DNA from: Pseudomonas soli
GTDB lineage: Bacteria; Pseudomonadota; Gammaproteobacteria; Pseudomonadales; Pseudomonadaceae
Direction: 5' to 3'
NCBI RefSeq assembly: GCF_900110655.1
Contig: NZ_FOEQ01000008.1
Span: 78,222-142,221 of the forward strand
DNA: 64,000 nucleotides
Position numbers and translations under genes: made by a program. Shown here in pieces: positions 7,456 through 15,064 of the stretch. Position 1 is the stretch's first letter. Each line of letters starts with the position of its first letter. Below the pieces are notes generated by a model, which was not told where the DNA came from, did not search any database, and saw only the letters and a program-made list of their open reading frames with translations.

Positions 7456-9330
7456 ATGAGTCACCCCTCGCAATTCACCCTGCTCGGCAAGCGGCGCTTC
7501 CTGCCGTTCTTCATCACCCAGTCGCTGGGTGCCTTCAACGACAACCTGTTCAAGCAGTCGCTGATCCTGGCGATCCTCTACAAGCTGAGCCTGGAAGGCG
7601 ACCGCTCGATCTGGGTCAACCTGTGCGCCTTGCTGTTCATCCTGCCGTTCTTCCTGTTCTCGGCGCTGGCCGGGCAGTTCGGCGAGAAGTTCGCCAAGGA
7701 CCGCCTGATCCGTGCGATCAAGCTGGCCGAGATCGTCATCATGGCCATCGGCGCGACCGGTTTCGTCACCCATCATCTGGAACTGATGCTGGTGGCGCTG
7801 TTCGCCATGGGCACCCACTCGGCGCTGTTCGGCCCGGTGAAATACTCGATCCTGCCCCAGGCCCTGCGTGAGGAGGAACTGGTGGGCGGCAACGGCCTGG
7901 TGGAAATGGGCACCTTCCTGGCGATCCTGGCCGGCACCATCGGCGCCGGTATGCTGATGTCCTCCAACCAGTACGCGGTGCTGGCCGCCACCGGGGTGGT
8001 GGGCACCGCGGTGCTGGGCTACCTGGCCAGCCGCTGGATCCCCCGCGCCGCTGCTGCCGCGCCGCAGATGAAGCTGGACTGGAACATCTTCAAGCAGTCC
8101 TGGCTGACCTTGCGCCTGGGCCTGGGCCAGACCCCGGCAGTATCGCGCTCGATCGTTGGCAACTCGTGGTTCTGGTTCGTCGGCGCGATCTACCTCACGC
8201 AGATCCCGGCCTACGCCAAGGACTGGCTGCACGGCGACGAGACCGTGGTCACCCTGGTGCTGACCCTGTTCTCGGTAGGCATCGCCGTCGGGTCGCTGCT
8301 GTGCGAGCGCTTGAGCGGGCGCAAGGTGGAGATCGGCCTGGTGCCGTTCGGCTCGTTCGGCCTGACCCTGTTCGGCCTGCTCTGGTGGTGGCACTCGGGG
8401 GATGTCCCGGTCGGTGCCGTGCCCCATGACTGGCTGACCTTGCTGGCCATGAGCCAGGCCTGGTGGATCATGCTATCGATTGTCGGCCTGGGTATTTTCG
8501 GTGGCTTCTACATCGTGCCGCTGTACGCGCTGATCCAGGCGCGCACCGCGGAAGGCGAGCGGGCCCGGGTGATCGCCGCCAACAACATTCTCAACGCGCT
8601 GTTCATGGTAGTGTCGGCGATCATCACCATCGTCCTGTTGAGCCTGGCCAAGCTGAGCATCCCGCAGCTGTTCCTGGTGGTGTCGCTGCTAAACATCGCG
8701 GTCAATGCCTACATCTTCCGCATCGTGCCGGAATTCACCATGCGCTTCTTGATCTGGCTGCTCAGCCACTCGATGTACCGGGTCGAGCACCGCGAACTGC
8801 AGCGCATTCCCGACGAAGGCGCGGCGTTGCTGGTATGCAACCATGTGTCGTTCGTCGATGCGCTGCTGATCGGCGGCGCGATCCGCCGGCCGATCCGGTT
8901 TGTCATGTACTACAAGATCTACAACCTGCCGGTGCTCAATTTCGTGTTCCGCACCGCGGGCGCCATCCCCATTGCCGGGCGCGGCGAGGACGAGGCCACC
9001 TACGAGCGCGCCTTCGCCCGCATCGCCCGGTACCTGGCCGATGGCGAGCTGGTGTGCATCTTCCCTGAGGGCAAGCTGAGCGCGGATGGCGAGATCGATG
9101 TGTTCAAGGGCGGCGTGAACCGCATCCTGCAGGAGACGCCGGTGCCGGTGATCCCGTTGGCGTTGCAGGGGTTGTGGGGCAGCTTCTTCAGCCGTGACCC
9201 GAACAAAGGCTTCTTCAAGCGCCTGTGGTCGCGGGTGACCCTGGTGGCCGGCGCCGCCATCCCGGTGGAGGCGGCGCAGCCCGAGGCGCTGCGCGAGCAG
9301 GTGAGCCTGCTGCGCGGCGACGTTCGCTAG
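7456..9330 (+). CDS. Fused MFS transporter/lysophospholipid acyltransferase
   Basis: This 624-residue protein has two domains. Residues about 1-410 are an LplT-like major facilitator domain, beginning FFITQSLGAFNDNLFKQSL. Residues about 430-620 are a PlsC-type acyltransferase with the HX4D motif (His463 to Asp468 in NHVSFVDALL) and FPEGKLS near residue 536. In enterobacteria LplT (lysophospholipid flippase) and Aas (acyltransferase plus acyl-ACP synthetase) are separate. Here the carrier and the acyltransferase are one chain and the AMP-binding synthetase domain of Aas is absent. The likely job is retrieval and re-acylation of lysophospholipids at the inner membrane. The ATG at 7456 begins the conserved protein, and the open frame upstream of it is not needed. 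Confidence 0.85.
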   Translation: MSHPSQFTLLGKRRFLPFFITQSLGAFNDNLFKQSLILAILYKLSLEGDRSIWVNLCALLFILPFFLFSALAGQFGEKFAKDRLIRAIKLAEIVIMAIGATGFVTHHLELMLVALFAMGTHSALFGPVKYSILPQALREEELVGGNGLVEMGTFLAILAGTIGAGMLMSSNQYAVLAATGVVGTAVLGYLASRWIPRAAAAAPQMKLDWNIFKQSWLTLRLGLGQTPAVSRSIVGNSWFWFVGAIYLTQIPAYAKDWLHGDETVVTLVLTLFSVGIAVGSLLCERLSGRKVEIGLVPFGSFGLTLFGLLWWWHSGDVPVGAVPHDWLTLLAMSQAWWIMLSIVGLGIFGGFYIVPLYALIQARTAEGERARVIAANNILNALFMVVSAIITIVLLSLAKLSIPQLFLVVSLLNIAVNAYIFRIVPEFTMRFLIWLLSHSMYRVEHRELQRIPDEGAALLVCNHVSFVDALLIGGAIRRPIRFVMYYKIYNLPVLNFVFRTAGAIPIAGRGEDEATYERAFARIARYLADGELVCIFPEGKLSADGEIDVFKGGVNRILQETPVPVIPLALQGLWGSFFSRDPNKGFFKRLWSRVTLVAGAAIPVEAAQPEALREQVSLLRGDVR

Positions 9331-9341
9331 GGGTAACGGAG

Positions 9342-9365
9342 GAAGGTCAGCTGGCGCTGACCTTC
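9342..9365. terminator. Hairpin between convergent acyltransferase and sugE genes
   Basis: GAAGGTCAGC and its exact complement GCTGACCTTC flank a four-base loop TGGC, a ten-base-pair perfect stem. It covers the sugE stop codon and lies just after the acyltransferase stop, so it could terminate transcripts from both sides. There is no long T run. Confidence 0.55.
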
Positions 9366-9664
9366 AGGCCGACCAGGCCGGTGATGATCAGGGCGACACT
9401 GGCCAGGCGGATCAGCGCCATGGATTCACCGAACAGGATGATCCCGGCGATCACCGTGCCGACCGCGCCGACGCCGGTCCAGATGGCATAGGCGGTGCCC
9501 AGCGGCAGCTCCTTCATGGCCAGGCCCAGCAGGCCGAGGCTGATGACCATGGCGCCGACCGTCAGCACGGTGGGCAGGGGGCGGGTGAAGCCGTCGGTGT
9601 ACTTGAGGCCGACAGCCCAGCCGACTTCGAACAGGCCGGCGAAGAACAGGATGATCCAGGACAT
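9347..9664 (-). CDS. sugE: Guanidinium exporter of the SMR family (SugE/Gdx)
   Basis: This 105-residue protein has four membrane segments and the small-multidrug-resistance fold. Glu13 in FFAGLFEVGWAVGLKYTDGF is the essential substrate/proton-coupling glutamate, and TAYAIWTGVGAVGT is the Gdx-subtype signature. SugE proteins of this subtype are dimeric guanidinium/proton antiporters (renamed Gdx). The upstream leader carries two hairpins with ACGG loops typical of the mini-ykkC guanidine-II riboswitch, which strongly supports guanidinium as substrate. GGAG lies nine bases before the ATG. The gene stands alone and is not in an operon with carboxylase or hydrolase genes. Confidence 0.93.
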   Translation of the reverse strand: MSWIILFFAGLFEVGWAVGLKYTDGFTRPLPTVLTVGAMVISLGLLGLAMKELPLGTAYAIWTGVGAVGTVIAGIILFGESMALIRLASVALIITGLVGLKVSAS

Positions 9665-9690
9665 GGTGAGTCTCCATCGTTATCAAAGAT

Positions 9691-9739
9691 GGGGCCGTCC
9701 CCGGTATGTTCACGCACAGCGTCGTGAGGCCGTCCTCAC
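9691..9739 (-). ncRNA. Guanidine-II (mini-ykkC) riboswitch
   Basis: On the minus strand the sugE leader has two hairpins. The first, 9739 to 9724, is GTGAGG-ACGG-CCTCAC. The second, 9702 to 9691, is GGGG-ACGG-CCCC. Both tetraloops read ACGG, matching the ACGR loops that define mini-ykkC RNAs, whose two loops bind guanidinium cooperatively. The ribosome site GGAG follows 9 bases before the sugE ATG, so ligand binding is expected to free translation. Stems, loops and gene context all agree. Confidence 0.9.
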
Positions 9740-9746
9740 AGTGCGC

Positions 9747-9752
9747 ACTATA
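9747..9752 (-). promoter_or_regulatory. Candidate -10 element of the sugE transcript
   Basis: The minus strand reads TATAGT at 9752-9747, about eight bases before the first riboswitch stem, so transcription would start at its edge. It sits inside the palindrome GCACTATAGTGC. No good -35 is found at the standard 17-base spacing, so this is tentative. Confidence 0.4.
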
Positions 9753-9798
9753 GTGCCCATTTGCCGAGGCTGGGGCAAGTTTCAAGGATCGGTGGTTG

Positions 9799-9890
9799 CC
9801 TCATCGCCGGCAAGCCGGCTCCCACAGGGTTAGCGCATGGCTGGCTTCATGCGGTCGGTGTGGGAGCCGGCAGGCCTGCGATGAGGCCGG
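9799..9890. repeat. REP pair (inverted), CCGGCAAGCCGG family
   Basis: Two inverted copies of a REP-type element lie between sugE's leader and the BASS gene. One copy reads ATCGCCGGCAAGCCGGCTCC and the other begins GTGGGAGCCGGC. The spacer is about 30 bases. The right copy is slightly degenerate. Confidence 0.85.
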
Positions 9891-9901
9891 GTCAGGCAAC
9901 A

Positions 9902-10867
9902 TCAATTTCTGGCAGATACGATGTTCTCAACCTCGGGCGCAGGCTCCTTCATCCGCCGGAACCACGTCGACAGCAAAGCCCCGGAGATGTTGTGCCATAC
10001 GCTGAACAGCGCACTGGGCACCGCGGCCAGGGGTGAGAAGTGCGCCGACGCCAGGGCCGCGCCCAATCCGGAGTTCTGCATGCCCACCTCCAGTGCCAGC
10101 GCCTTGCGCTGGGCCAGCGGCAGCTTGCACAGCTTGCCGGTCAGGTAGCCCAGCAGGAAGCCGAAGCTGTTGTGCAGCACCACCACCGCCATGATCAGCA
10201 GCCCCGATTCGGCGATCTTCGCCTGGCTGACCGCCACCACCGCGCAGACGATCATCACGATGCTTACCACCGATACCAGCGGCAGCACCTGCACCGCCAA
10301 GTGCACCCGGGCGCCGAGCAGGCGCTGGGCGAGCACGCCGAGCACGATCGGCAGCATCACCAACTGCAGGATCGACCAGAACATGTCCATGAACGAGACC
10401 GGCAGCCACGCCGAGGCGAGGAACCAGATCAGCGCCGGGGTGAGCAGCGGGGCGAGCAGGGTGGTCACCGCGGCGATCGCCACTGCCAGTGCCAGGTCGC
10501 CCCTGGACAGCCACACCATGACGTTCGACGCCGTGCCGCTCGGGCAGCAGCCGACCAGGATCACGCCCACGGCGATTTCCGGCGGCAGATGGAACAGCTG
10601 GCACAACAGCCAGGCCACCCCGGGCATGATCACGAAATGCGCCATGACCCCCAGCGCCACCCGCCAAGGCTGGCGGGCGACGGCGGCGAAGTCGTCGAGC
10701 TTGAGGGTCAGGCCCATGCCGAACATCACCAGGCCCAGCAGCGGCACGATGGCGACCTTGAGGGCGACGAACCACTGCGGCTGAAGGAAGGCCAGGCAGG
10801 CGAACACCAGCACCCACAGGGCGAAGGTGTTGCCGACGAAGCGGCTGAGGGCGGCGAGGGCACGCAT
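9902..10867 (-). CDS. Bile acid:sodium symporter (BASS) family transporter
   Basis: This 321-residue protein has nine to ten membrane segments. GCCPSGTASNVMVWLSRGDL carries the BASS core motif in the broken-helix region, and EVGMQNSGLGAALA is the second signature near the C terminus. Bacterial relatives (PanS/KptS group) move pantothenate precursors or other organic anions with sodium. The bile-acid name is only historical. The gene is preceded by the HAD gene's terminal region (42 bases apart) and could be read through from that operon. The substrate is unknown. Confidence 0.85.
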   Translation of the reverse strand: MRALAALSRFVGNTFALWVLVFACLAFLQPQWFVALKVAIVPLLGLVMFGMGLTLKLDDFAAVARQPWRVALGVMAHFVIMPGVAWLLCQLFHLPPEIAVGVILVGCCPSGTASNVMVWLSRGDLALAVAIAAVTTLLAPLLTPALIWFLASAWLPVSFMDMFWSILQLVMLPIVLGVLAQRLLGARVHLAVQVLPLVSVVSIVMIVCAVVAVSQAKIAESGLLIMAVVVLHNSFGFLLGYLTGKLCKLPLAQRKALALEVGMQNSGLGAALASAHFSPLAAVPSALFSVWHNISGALLSTWFRRMKEPAPEVENIVSARN

Positions 10868-10909
10868 GGGGCAATCCTTGTTGTTCTGTTCAGCTGCCCC
10901 CGATCATAC

Positions 10910-11563
10910 TCAAGACCAGCTCAGAATGGGCCAGCCGTTGGTTTGCGCGTGCTCGCGCAGCACCGGGTCCGGGTTGACCACATGGGGGTGATCCACCTTC
11001 AGCAACAGCGGCAGGTCGTTGCGCGAGTCGGAATAGAAGCTCGCGCCCTCGAGGTTTTCCTGTTCCTGGTCGAGCCACTCCAGCAGGCGGGTGATCTTGC
11101 CTTCGCGGTAGGTGAGCACGCCGTGGGTCTTGCCGGTGAACACGCCGTTGACCGCTTCCAGTTCGATGGCCAGGTATTCGTCCACGCCCAGGCGCGCGGC
11201 GATCGGGCCGACCAGGTGAGCACCGCTGGCCGAGATGATCAGGACCCTGTCGCCACGCTGGCGGTGCTCGGCGATGCAGCGGCACGCATCACCGTAGATG
11301 ATCGGCTCGATCACATCCTCGACCCAGGGCTCGACCAGGTGCTCCACCTCTTCCAGGGTGCGCCCGGCGATCGGCTCCAGGCTGAAGGCCATGTAGTCCT
11401 CCATCTGCAGGTGGCCTTTGCCGTAGGCTTCCATCAGTTCATGGTCGCGCTTGAGGAAACTCTTGCCATCGACCCAGCCCAGTCGGGCCATCTGCTTGCT
11501 CCACAACGACGCGCAGTCGCCGTGGATGAGGGTTTCGTCCAGATCGAAAATTGCCAGTGCCAT
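10910..11563 (-). CDS. HAD-IB family hydrolase (phosphatase-like)
   Basis: This 217-residue cytosolic protein has the haloacid-dehalogenase motifs: motif I FDLDET with nucleophile Asp7 and acid/base Asp9, motif II LIISASG, and motif III/IV GASFYSDSRNDLPLL. The subclass IB cap and length match the SerB-like/CicA group of phosphomonoesterases. It is the last gene of an import operon, 13 bases after the ABC ATPase stop, with AGGAG nine bases before the ATG. In this setting it may dephosphorylate the imported compound or its product. That is inference, because the family alone does not give the substrate. Confidence 0.85.
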   Translation of the reverse strand: MALAIFDLDETLIHGDCASLWSKQMARLGWVDGKSFLKRDHELMEAYGKGHLQMEDYMAFSLEPIAGRTLEEVEHLVEPWVEDVIEPIIYGDACRCIAEHRQRGDRVLIISASGAHLVGPIAARLGVDEYLAIELEAVNGVFTGKTHGVLTYREGKITRLLEWLDQEQENLEGASFYSDSRNDLPLLLKVDHPHVVNPDPVLREHAQTNGWPILSWS

Positions 11564-11576
11564 GCGTTGAATCTCC

Positions 11577-12566
11577 TTAGGCCACTTCCCGTAGCGCCGT
11601 GGGGTCGATCGACAAGGATACCCGTTGTCCGTCCGCGTGCAGATCGCTGGCGCAACGATTGAGTACGTCCACCACCAGTTCCACGCCGCGTACCTGGACG
11701 CGGTAGCGGATCACGTTGCCCAGCAGGCTGTGGCTGCGGATCTCGCCATCCAGCTCGCCGTTCAGGCTCAGGGTGATCGACTCTGGCCGGATCGCCAGGC
11801 GCGCGTCCACCGGGCGTTGCAGCAGGCGGCTGGCGCTGTCGGCGTCGAGCAGGTTGTAGTTGCCGATGAAGCCGGCGGCAAACAGGTCCACGGGCGCGGT
11901 GTAGAGGGTTTCGGCATCGCCGCTCTGGACGATGCGTCCCTGGTTCATCAGGACGATGCGGTCTGACATGGTCAGCGCTTCTTCCTGGTCATGGGTGACG
12001 AAGATGGTGGTCAGCCCCAGCTCGCGCTGGATGGCGCGGATCTGTTCGCGCAGGTGCTTGCGAATACGCGCATCCAGCGCCGACAGTGGCTCGTCGAGCA
12101 ACAGCAGGCGCGGGCGGGTGACCAGCGAGCGGGCCAGGGCCACGCGCTGGCACTGGCCGCCGGACAGCTGGTGCGGGTAGCGCCCGGCGAAGCTGCCCAG
12201 CTCGACCAGGTCGAGTACCTCGCGCACCCGTGCCTGGCTTTCGTCGGCCTTGACCTTCTGCATGCGCAGGCCGAAGGCGACGTTCTGTTCCACGGTCATG
12301 TTGGGGAACAGTGCGTAGCTCTGGAACACCATGCCGATGCCGCGCTTCTGCGGGCTCAACGGCACGATATCCTGGCCGTCGAGCAGGATCCGCCCGCTGT
12401 CCACCGGGGTCAGCCCGGCGATGCAGCGCAGCAGCGTGGACTTGCCGCAGCCGGAGGGGCCGAGCAGGGTGACGAACTCGCCGCGTTCGATCTGGCAGTC
12501 GATGTTCTCGAACACCGGGCTGCCGGCGTAGCTCTTTTGCAGTTTCTGTACGCTGACGAAGCTCAT
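11577..12566 (-). CDS. ABC transporter ATP-binding protein (PotA/FbpC type)
   Basis: This 329-residue importer ATPase has Walker A GPSGCGKST (residues 36-44), a Q-loop in VFQSYALFP, the signature LSGGQCQRVALAR, Walker B LLLLDEP and switch His in VTHDQEEA. A C-terminal beta domain (about 240-329) resembles TOBE. The signature carries Cys where the family usually has Gln, outside the key SGG positions. Its ATG follows the upstream permease stop by one base (TGA-C-ATG). The PotA/FbpC group energises uptake of polyamines, iron or phosphonates. Here the neighbours point to a phosphorus compound. Confidence 0.9.
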   Translation of the reverse strand: MSFVSVQKLQKSYAGSPVFENIDCQIERGEFVTLLGPSGCGKSTLLRCIAGLTPVDSGRILLDGQDIVPLSPQKRGIGMVFQSYALFPNMTVEQNVAFGLRMQKVKADESQARVREVLDLVELGSFAGRYPHQLSGGQCQRVALARSLVTRPRLLLLDEPLSALDARIRKHLREQIRAIQRELGLTTIFVTHDQEEALTMSDRIVLMNQGRIVQSGDAETLYTAPVDLFAAGFIGNYNLLDADSASRLLQRPVDARLAIRPESITLSLNGELDGEIRSHSLLGNVIRYRVQVRGVELVVDVLNRCASDLHADGQRVSLSIDPTALREVA

Positions 12567-12567
12567 G

Positions 12568-13362
12568 TCAGGTCTTGTCCTTGTTCAGGCGGTTGGCAAC
12601 CCAGGTCAGCACCAGCACGAAGGCGAAGTAGGAGATCACCAGGGCGCTGTTGAAGTGGCCGCTGCTGTTGCGCATGTTGTTCAGGTACACCTGCAAGGTC
12701 TCGTAGCGGGTGCCCACCAGCAGGTTGGCGAACACGAACTCGCCGAACAGGAACGAGAACGACAGCAGCAGCGCCACCATCAGGCCCTTGCGCAGGTTCG
12801 GCAGCACCACCAGGAATGCCGCCTGCCAGGTGCTGGCGCCGAGCAGTTGCGCGGCGTCCATCAGGTCGCGCAGGTTGATCGCCTGCAGGTTGTTGGTAAT
12901 CGCCCGGTACATGAACGGCAGGGCGATGGTGAAGTAGCAGCCGATCAGGATCCACGGCGTGCCGACCATGGCCATCGGCCCGCTGCCATAGAGTTGCAGC
13001 AAGCCCACCGCGGACACCACCGGCGGCACCGCGAACGGCAGCAGGATGAGTACGTTCATCAAGGCGTCGAGCTTGGGGAAGTGGTAGTGCACCACGAACA
13101 ACAGCGGCAGGATCAGCACCACCGACAGCACCAGCGCGCCCACGCACACCAGCAGCGACTGTCCGAAGGCGGCGAGAAAGCGCGGTTCGCTCCACAGTGC
13201 CACATACCACTTGATGGTCAGCCCGCTGGGCAGCAGGGTCGCCGACCAGCTGGTGGCCAGCGAATAGAGCAGGGTGCCGGCCAGTGGCAGCAGCAGGATG
13301 AGGAACAGCAGGTAGACCACCGCGCGGTGGTAGAGCCCGCCGCGTTTGTTTTCAGCGCGCAT
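12568..13362 (-). CDS. ABC transporter permease, second subunit
   Basis: This 264-residue protein has about six membrane segments and the inner-membrane coupling region LLGASTWQAAFLVVLPNLRKG, the EAA-type loop of binding-protein-dependent permeases. The ATG at 13362 overlaps the end of the preceding permease by 11 bases and has GAGGAG upstream, so the two permeases are coupled. It resembles the PotC/PhnV position in four-gene importers. Together with its partner it should form the heterodimeric channel. Confidence 0.9.
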   Translation of the reverse strand: MRAENKRGGLYHRAVVYLLFLILLLPLAGTLLYSLATSWSATLLPSGLTIKWYVALWSEPRFLAAFGQSLLVCVGALVLSVVLILPLLFVVHYHFPKLDALMNVLILLPFAVPPVVSAVGLLQLYGSGPMAMVGTPWILIGCYFTIALPFMYRAITNNLQAINLRDLMDAAQLLGASTWQAAFLVVLPNLRKGLMVALLLSFSFLFGEFVFANLLVGTRYETLQVYLNNMRNSSGHFNSALVISYFAFVLVLTWVANRLNKDKT

Positions 13363-14191
13363 GGTAGCTCCTCTTGAGCAGCCATTGATGGGCCACCGTG
13401 ACCACGGTCATCAGGCCCACCAGCACCATCGCCAGCGCGCTGGCCAGGTTCGGGTCGAGGCTGATATCGCCGGCGACAAGACCGGCGATGCGAATCGGCA
13501 GCACGTTGAAGTTGCCGGTGGTCAGGGCGTAGACGGTGGCATAGGCGCCCAGGGCGTTGGCCAGCAGGATGACGAAGGTGCCAAGCAGCGCCGGGGTAAG
13601 CACGGGCAGGCCGATGTGCCGCCAGAACTGCCAATGGCTGGCGCCCAGCAGCGCGGCGGATTCACGCCAGTCTTCGCGCAGGGCGTCGAAGGCGGGGTAG
13701 AGCAGCAATACGCCCAGGGGGATCTGGAAGTAGGTGTAGACCAGGATCAGGCCGGTCTTGGAGTAGATACTGAAGTCGCCGAGCAGCCCCATCTGCTTGA
13801 GCAGCAGGGTGAGCGCGCCATTGAAACCGAGCAGGATGATGAAGGCGAACGCCAAAGGCACGCCGGCGAAGTTGCTGGTCATGTTGGCGAAGGCGCTGAC
13901 GAAGTCGCGCAGTTTCGAGTCGACTTGGCGCAGCGAATAGGCGCCCAACGTGGCGATGACGATGCCGAACAGGCTCGACCAGAAGCTGATCTCCAGGCTG
14001 CGTTGCAACGCCTGCAGGTAGAACTTCGAGGCGAAGATCTTGCTGAAGTTGGCCAGGCCCCAGCCACTCTCGCTTTGCAGGCTGTTTATCGCAACCCAGG
14101 CCAGCGGCGCGATCTGGAAAATGATGAAGAACACGGCGAACGGCAGCAGGCAGAGCAGGGCCAGGTAGCGGCCGCGATGGCTTGCATTCAC
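13352..14191 (-). CDS. ABC transporter permease, first subunit
   Basis: This 279-residue permease has six or more membrane segments and the coupling loop LLGASHWQFWRHIGLPVLTPA. I start it at the GTG at 14191, which overlaps the stop of the upstream hydrolase gene (GTGA) and has GGAG eight bases before it. A longer open frame to 14257 lies inside the hydrolase gene and has no ribosome site. The overlap arrangement implies tight translational coupling of hydrolase and permease, unusual enough to suggest they act on the same compound. Confidence 0.88.
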   Translation of the reverse strand: MNASHRGRYLALLCLLPFAVFFIIFQIAPLAWVAINSLQSESGWGLANFSKIFASKFYLQALQRSLEISFWSSLFGIVIATLGAYSLRQVDSKLRDFVSAFANMTSNFAGVPLAFAFIILLGFNGALTLLLKQMGLLGDFSIYSKTGLILVYTYFQIPLGVLLLYPAFDALREDWRESAALLGASHWQFWRHIGLPVLTPALLGTFVILLANALGAYATVYALTTGNFNVLPIRIAGLVAGDISLDPNLASALAMVLVGLMTVVTVAHQWLLKRSYHAR

Positions 14192-14994
14192 TTGAGCAGC
14201 TCCCGGCAGACCGGTTTGTCGTGGGCGGCGCCGAGCAGTTCGCAGATCGTGCCGCACAGCTCGGTCTGCAGCGGCTTGGCCGCAGGGTCGAGGCTGAAGG
14301 CTTCACCGAACACGAACAGCGGCACTTCACGCTCCTCGGCGAGCAGGCCGTTGTGCGAGCGGTCGTTGTTCATGCCGTGGTCGGCGGTGACCAGCACCTG
14401 GTAGCCCTCCTCGAGCCAGCGCGGCAGGTAGTCGGCCAGCAGGATGTCGGCGCTGCGCGCGGCGTTGCGGTACTGGCTGCTGTCCAGGCCATGGCGATGG
14501 CCGGCGTCGTCGATGTTCATCGGGTGCACCAGGAGGAAATTCGGCGCATGGCGACGGCGCAGGTATTCGGCGTCGGCCAGCAGGTGCGAATCGGGGTAGT
14601 GGTCGGCGTAGTAGAACAGGCCATGCTGGATCGGCAGCTTCGGCGCGTGGGTGTGGCGGTCGCGCAGCGGGTCGAACGGCGAGCGGTTGTACAGTTCGCT
14701 CATCCAGTGGTAGGCCGCCGCCGCGGTGCCCAGGCCGGCCTCGCGGGCGTAGTGGAACACGCTGCGCTGGTTGGACAGGCGGTTGACGTTGTTGTGCACG
14801 ATGCCGCTGTCGATTGGCGGTACACCGGTGAGAATGCATTCGTAAAGTGGTCGCGACAGCGACGGCAGCTCGCACTCCACGCGGTACAGCGCGGCGCGGT
14901 CGGCCTCGACATAGGCGTGCAGGTGGCCCATGGCGTGATGGGCCACCTGGTGGTTGAGGCCGTCGAGCAGGACCAGGATGACGTTGTGTGACAT
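14188..14994 (-). CDS. Alkaline-phosphatase-superfamily hydrolase (phosphodiesterase/phosphonate hydrolase-like)
   Basis: This 268-residue protein has no signal peptide and is probably cytosolic. The metal-ligand pattern of the alkaline phosphatase superfamily is visible: LVLLDGLNH near the start, a nucleophile region LSRPLYECILTGVPP with a candidate Ser, NIDDAGHRHG (Asp and two His) and TADHGMNND (Asp-His). The spacing around TGVPP is closest to nucleotide pyrophosphatase/phosphodiesterases and phosphonoacetate hydrolase. It sits inside an ABC import operon, overlapping the first permease by the GTGA junction. I infer that it cleaves an imported phosphodiester or phosphonate in the cytoplasm. 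The exact substrate is unknown. Confidence 0.8.
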   Translation of the reverse strand: MSHNVILVLLDGLNHQVAHHAMGHLHAYVEADRAALYRVECELPSLSRPLYECILTGVPPIDSGIVHNNVNRLSNQRSVFHYAREAGLGTAAAAYHWMSELYNRSPFDPLRDRHTHAPKLPIQHGLFYYADHYPDSHLLADAEYLRRRHAPNFLLVHPMNIDDAGHRHGLDSSQYRNAARSADILLADYLPRWLEEGYQVLVTADHGMNNDRSHNGLLAEEREVPLFVFGEAFSLDPAAKPLQTELCGTICELLGAAHDKPVCRELLK

Positions 14995-15016
14995 GTTGGC
15001 TCCAGGGGAAACGGGG

Positions 15017-15054
15017 CCTCGTGGGAGTGGCGGTGCGCCGATGCTCCCACGAGG
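15017..15054 (-). terminator. Intra-operon hairpin after the binding-protein gene
   Basis: CCTCGTGGGAG (15017-15027) pairs exactly with CTCCCACGAGG (15044-15054), an 11-base-pair stem with a 16-base loop. It sits in the 70 bases between the binding-protein gene and the rest of the operon, where attenuating or mRNA-stabilising hairpins often raise binding-protein level relative to the membrane subunits. It lacks a T run. A REP-like origin of the stem is also possible. Confidence 0.55.
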
Positions 15055-15064
15055 TGGATGGCGC

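Noticed and set aside
7363..8427. Upstream extension of the small gene before lemA to a 453-codon frame
   Set aside because: This part is antisense to the MFS/acyltransferase gene and has repetitive Gln/Gly-rich composition. Only the last 98 codons fit a real gene.
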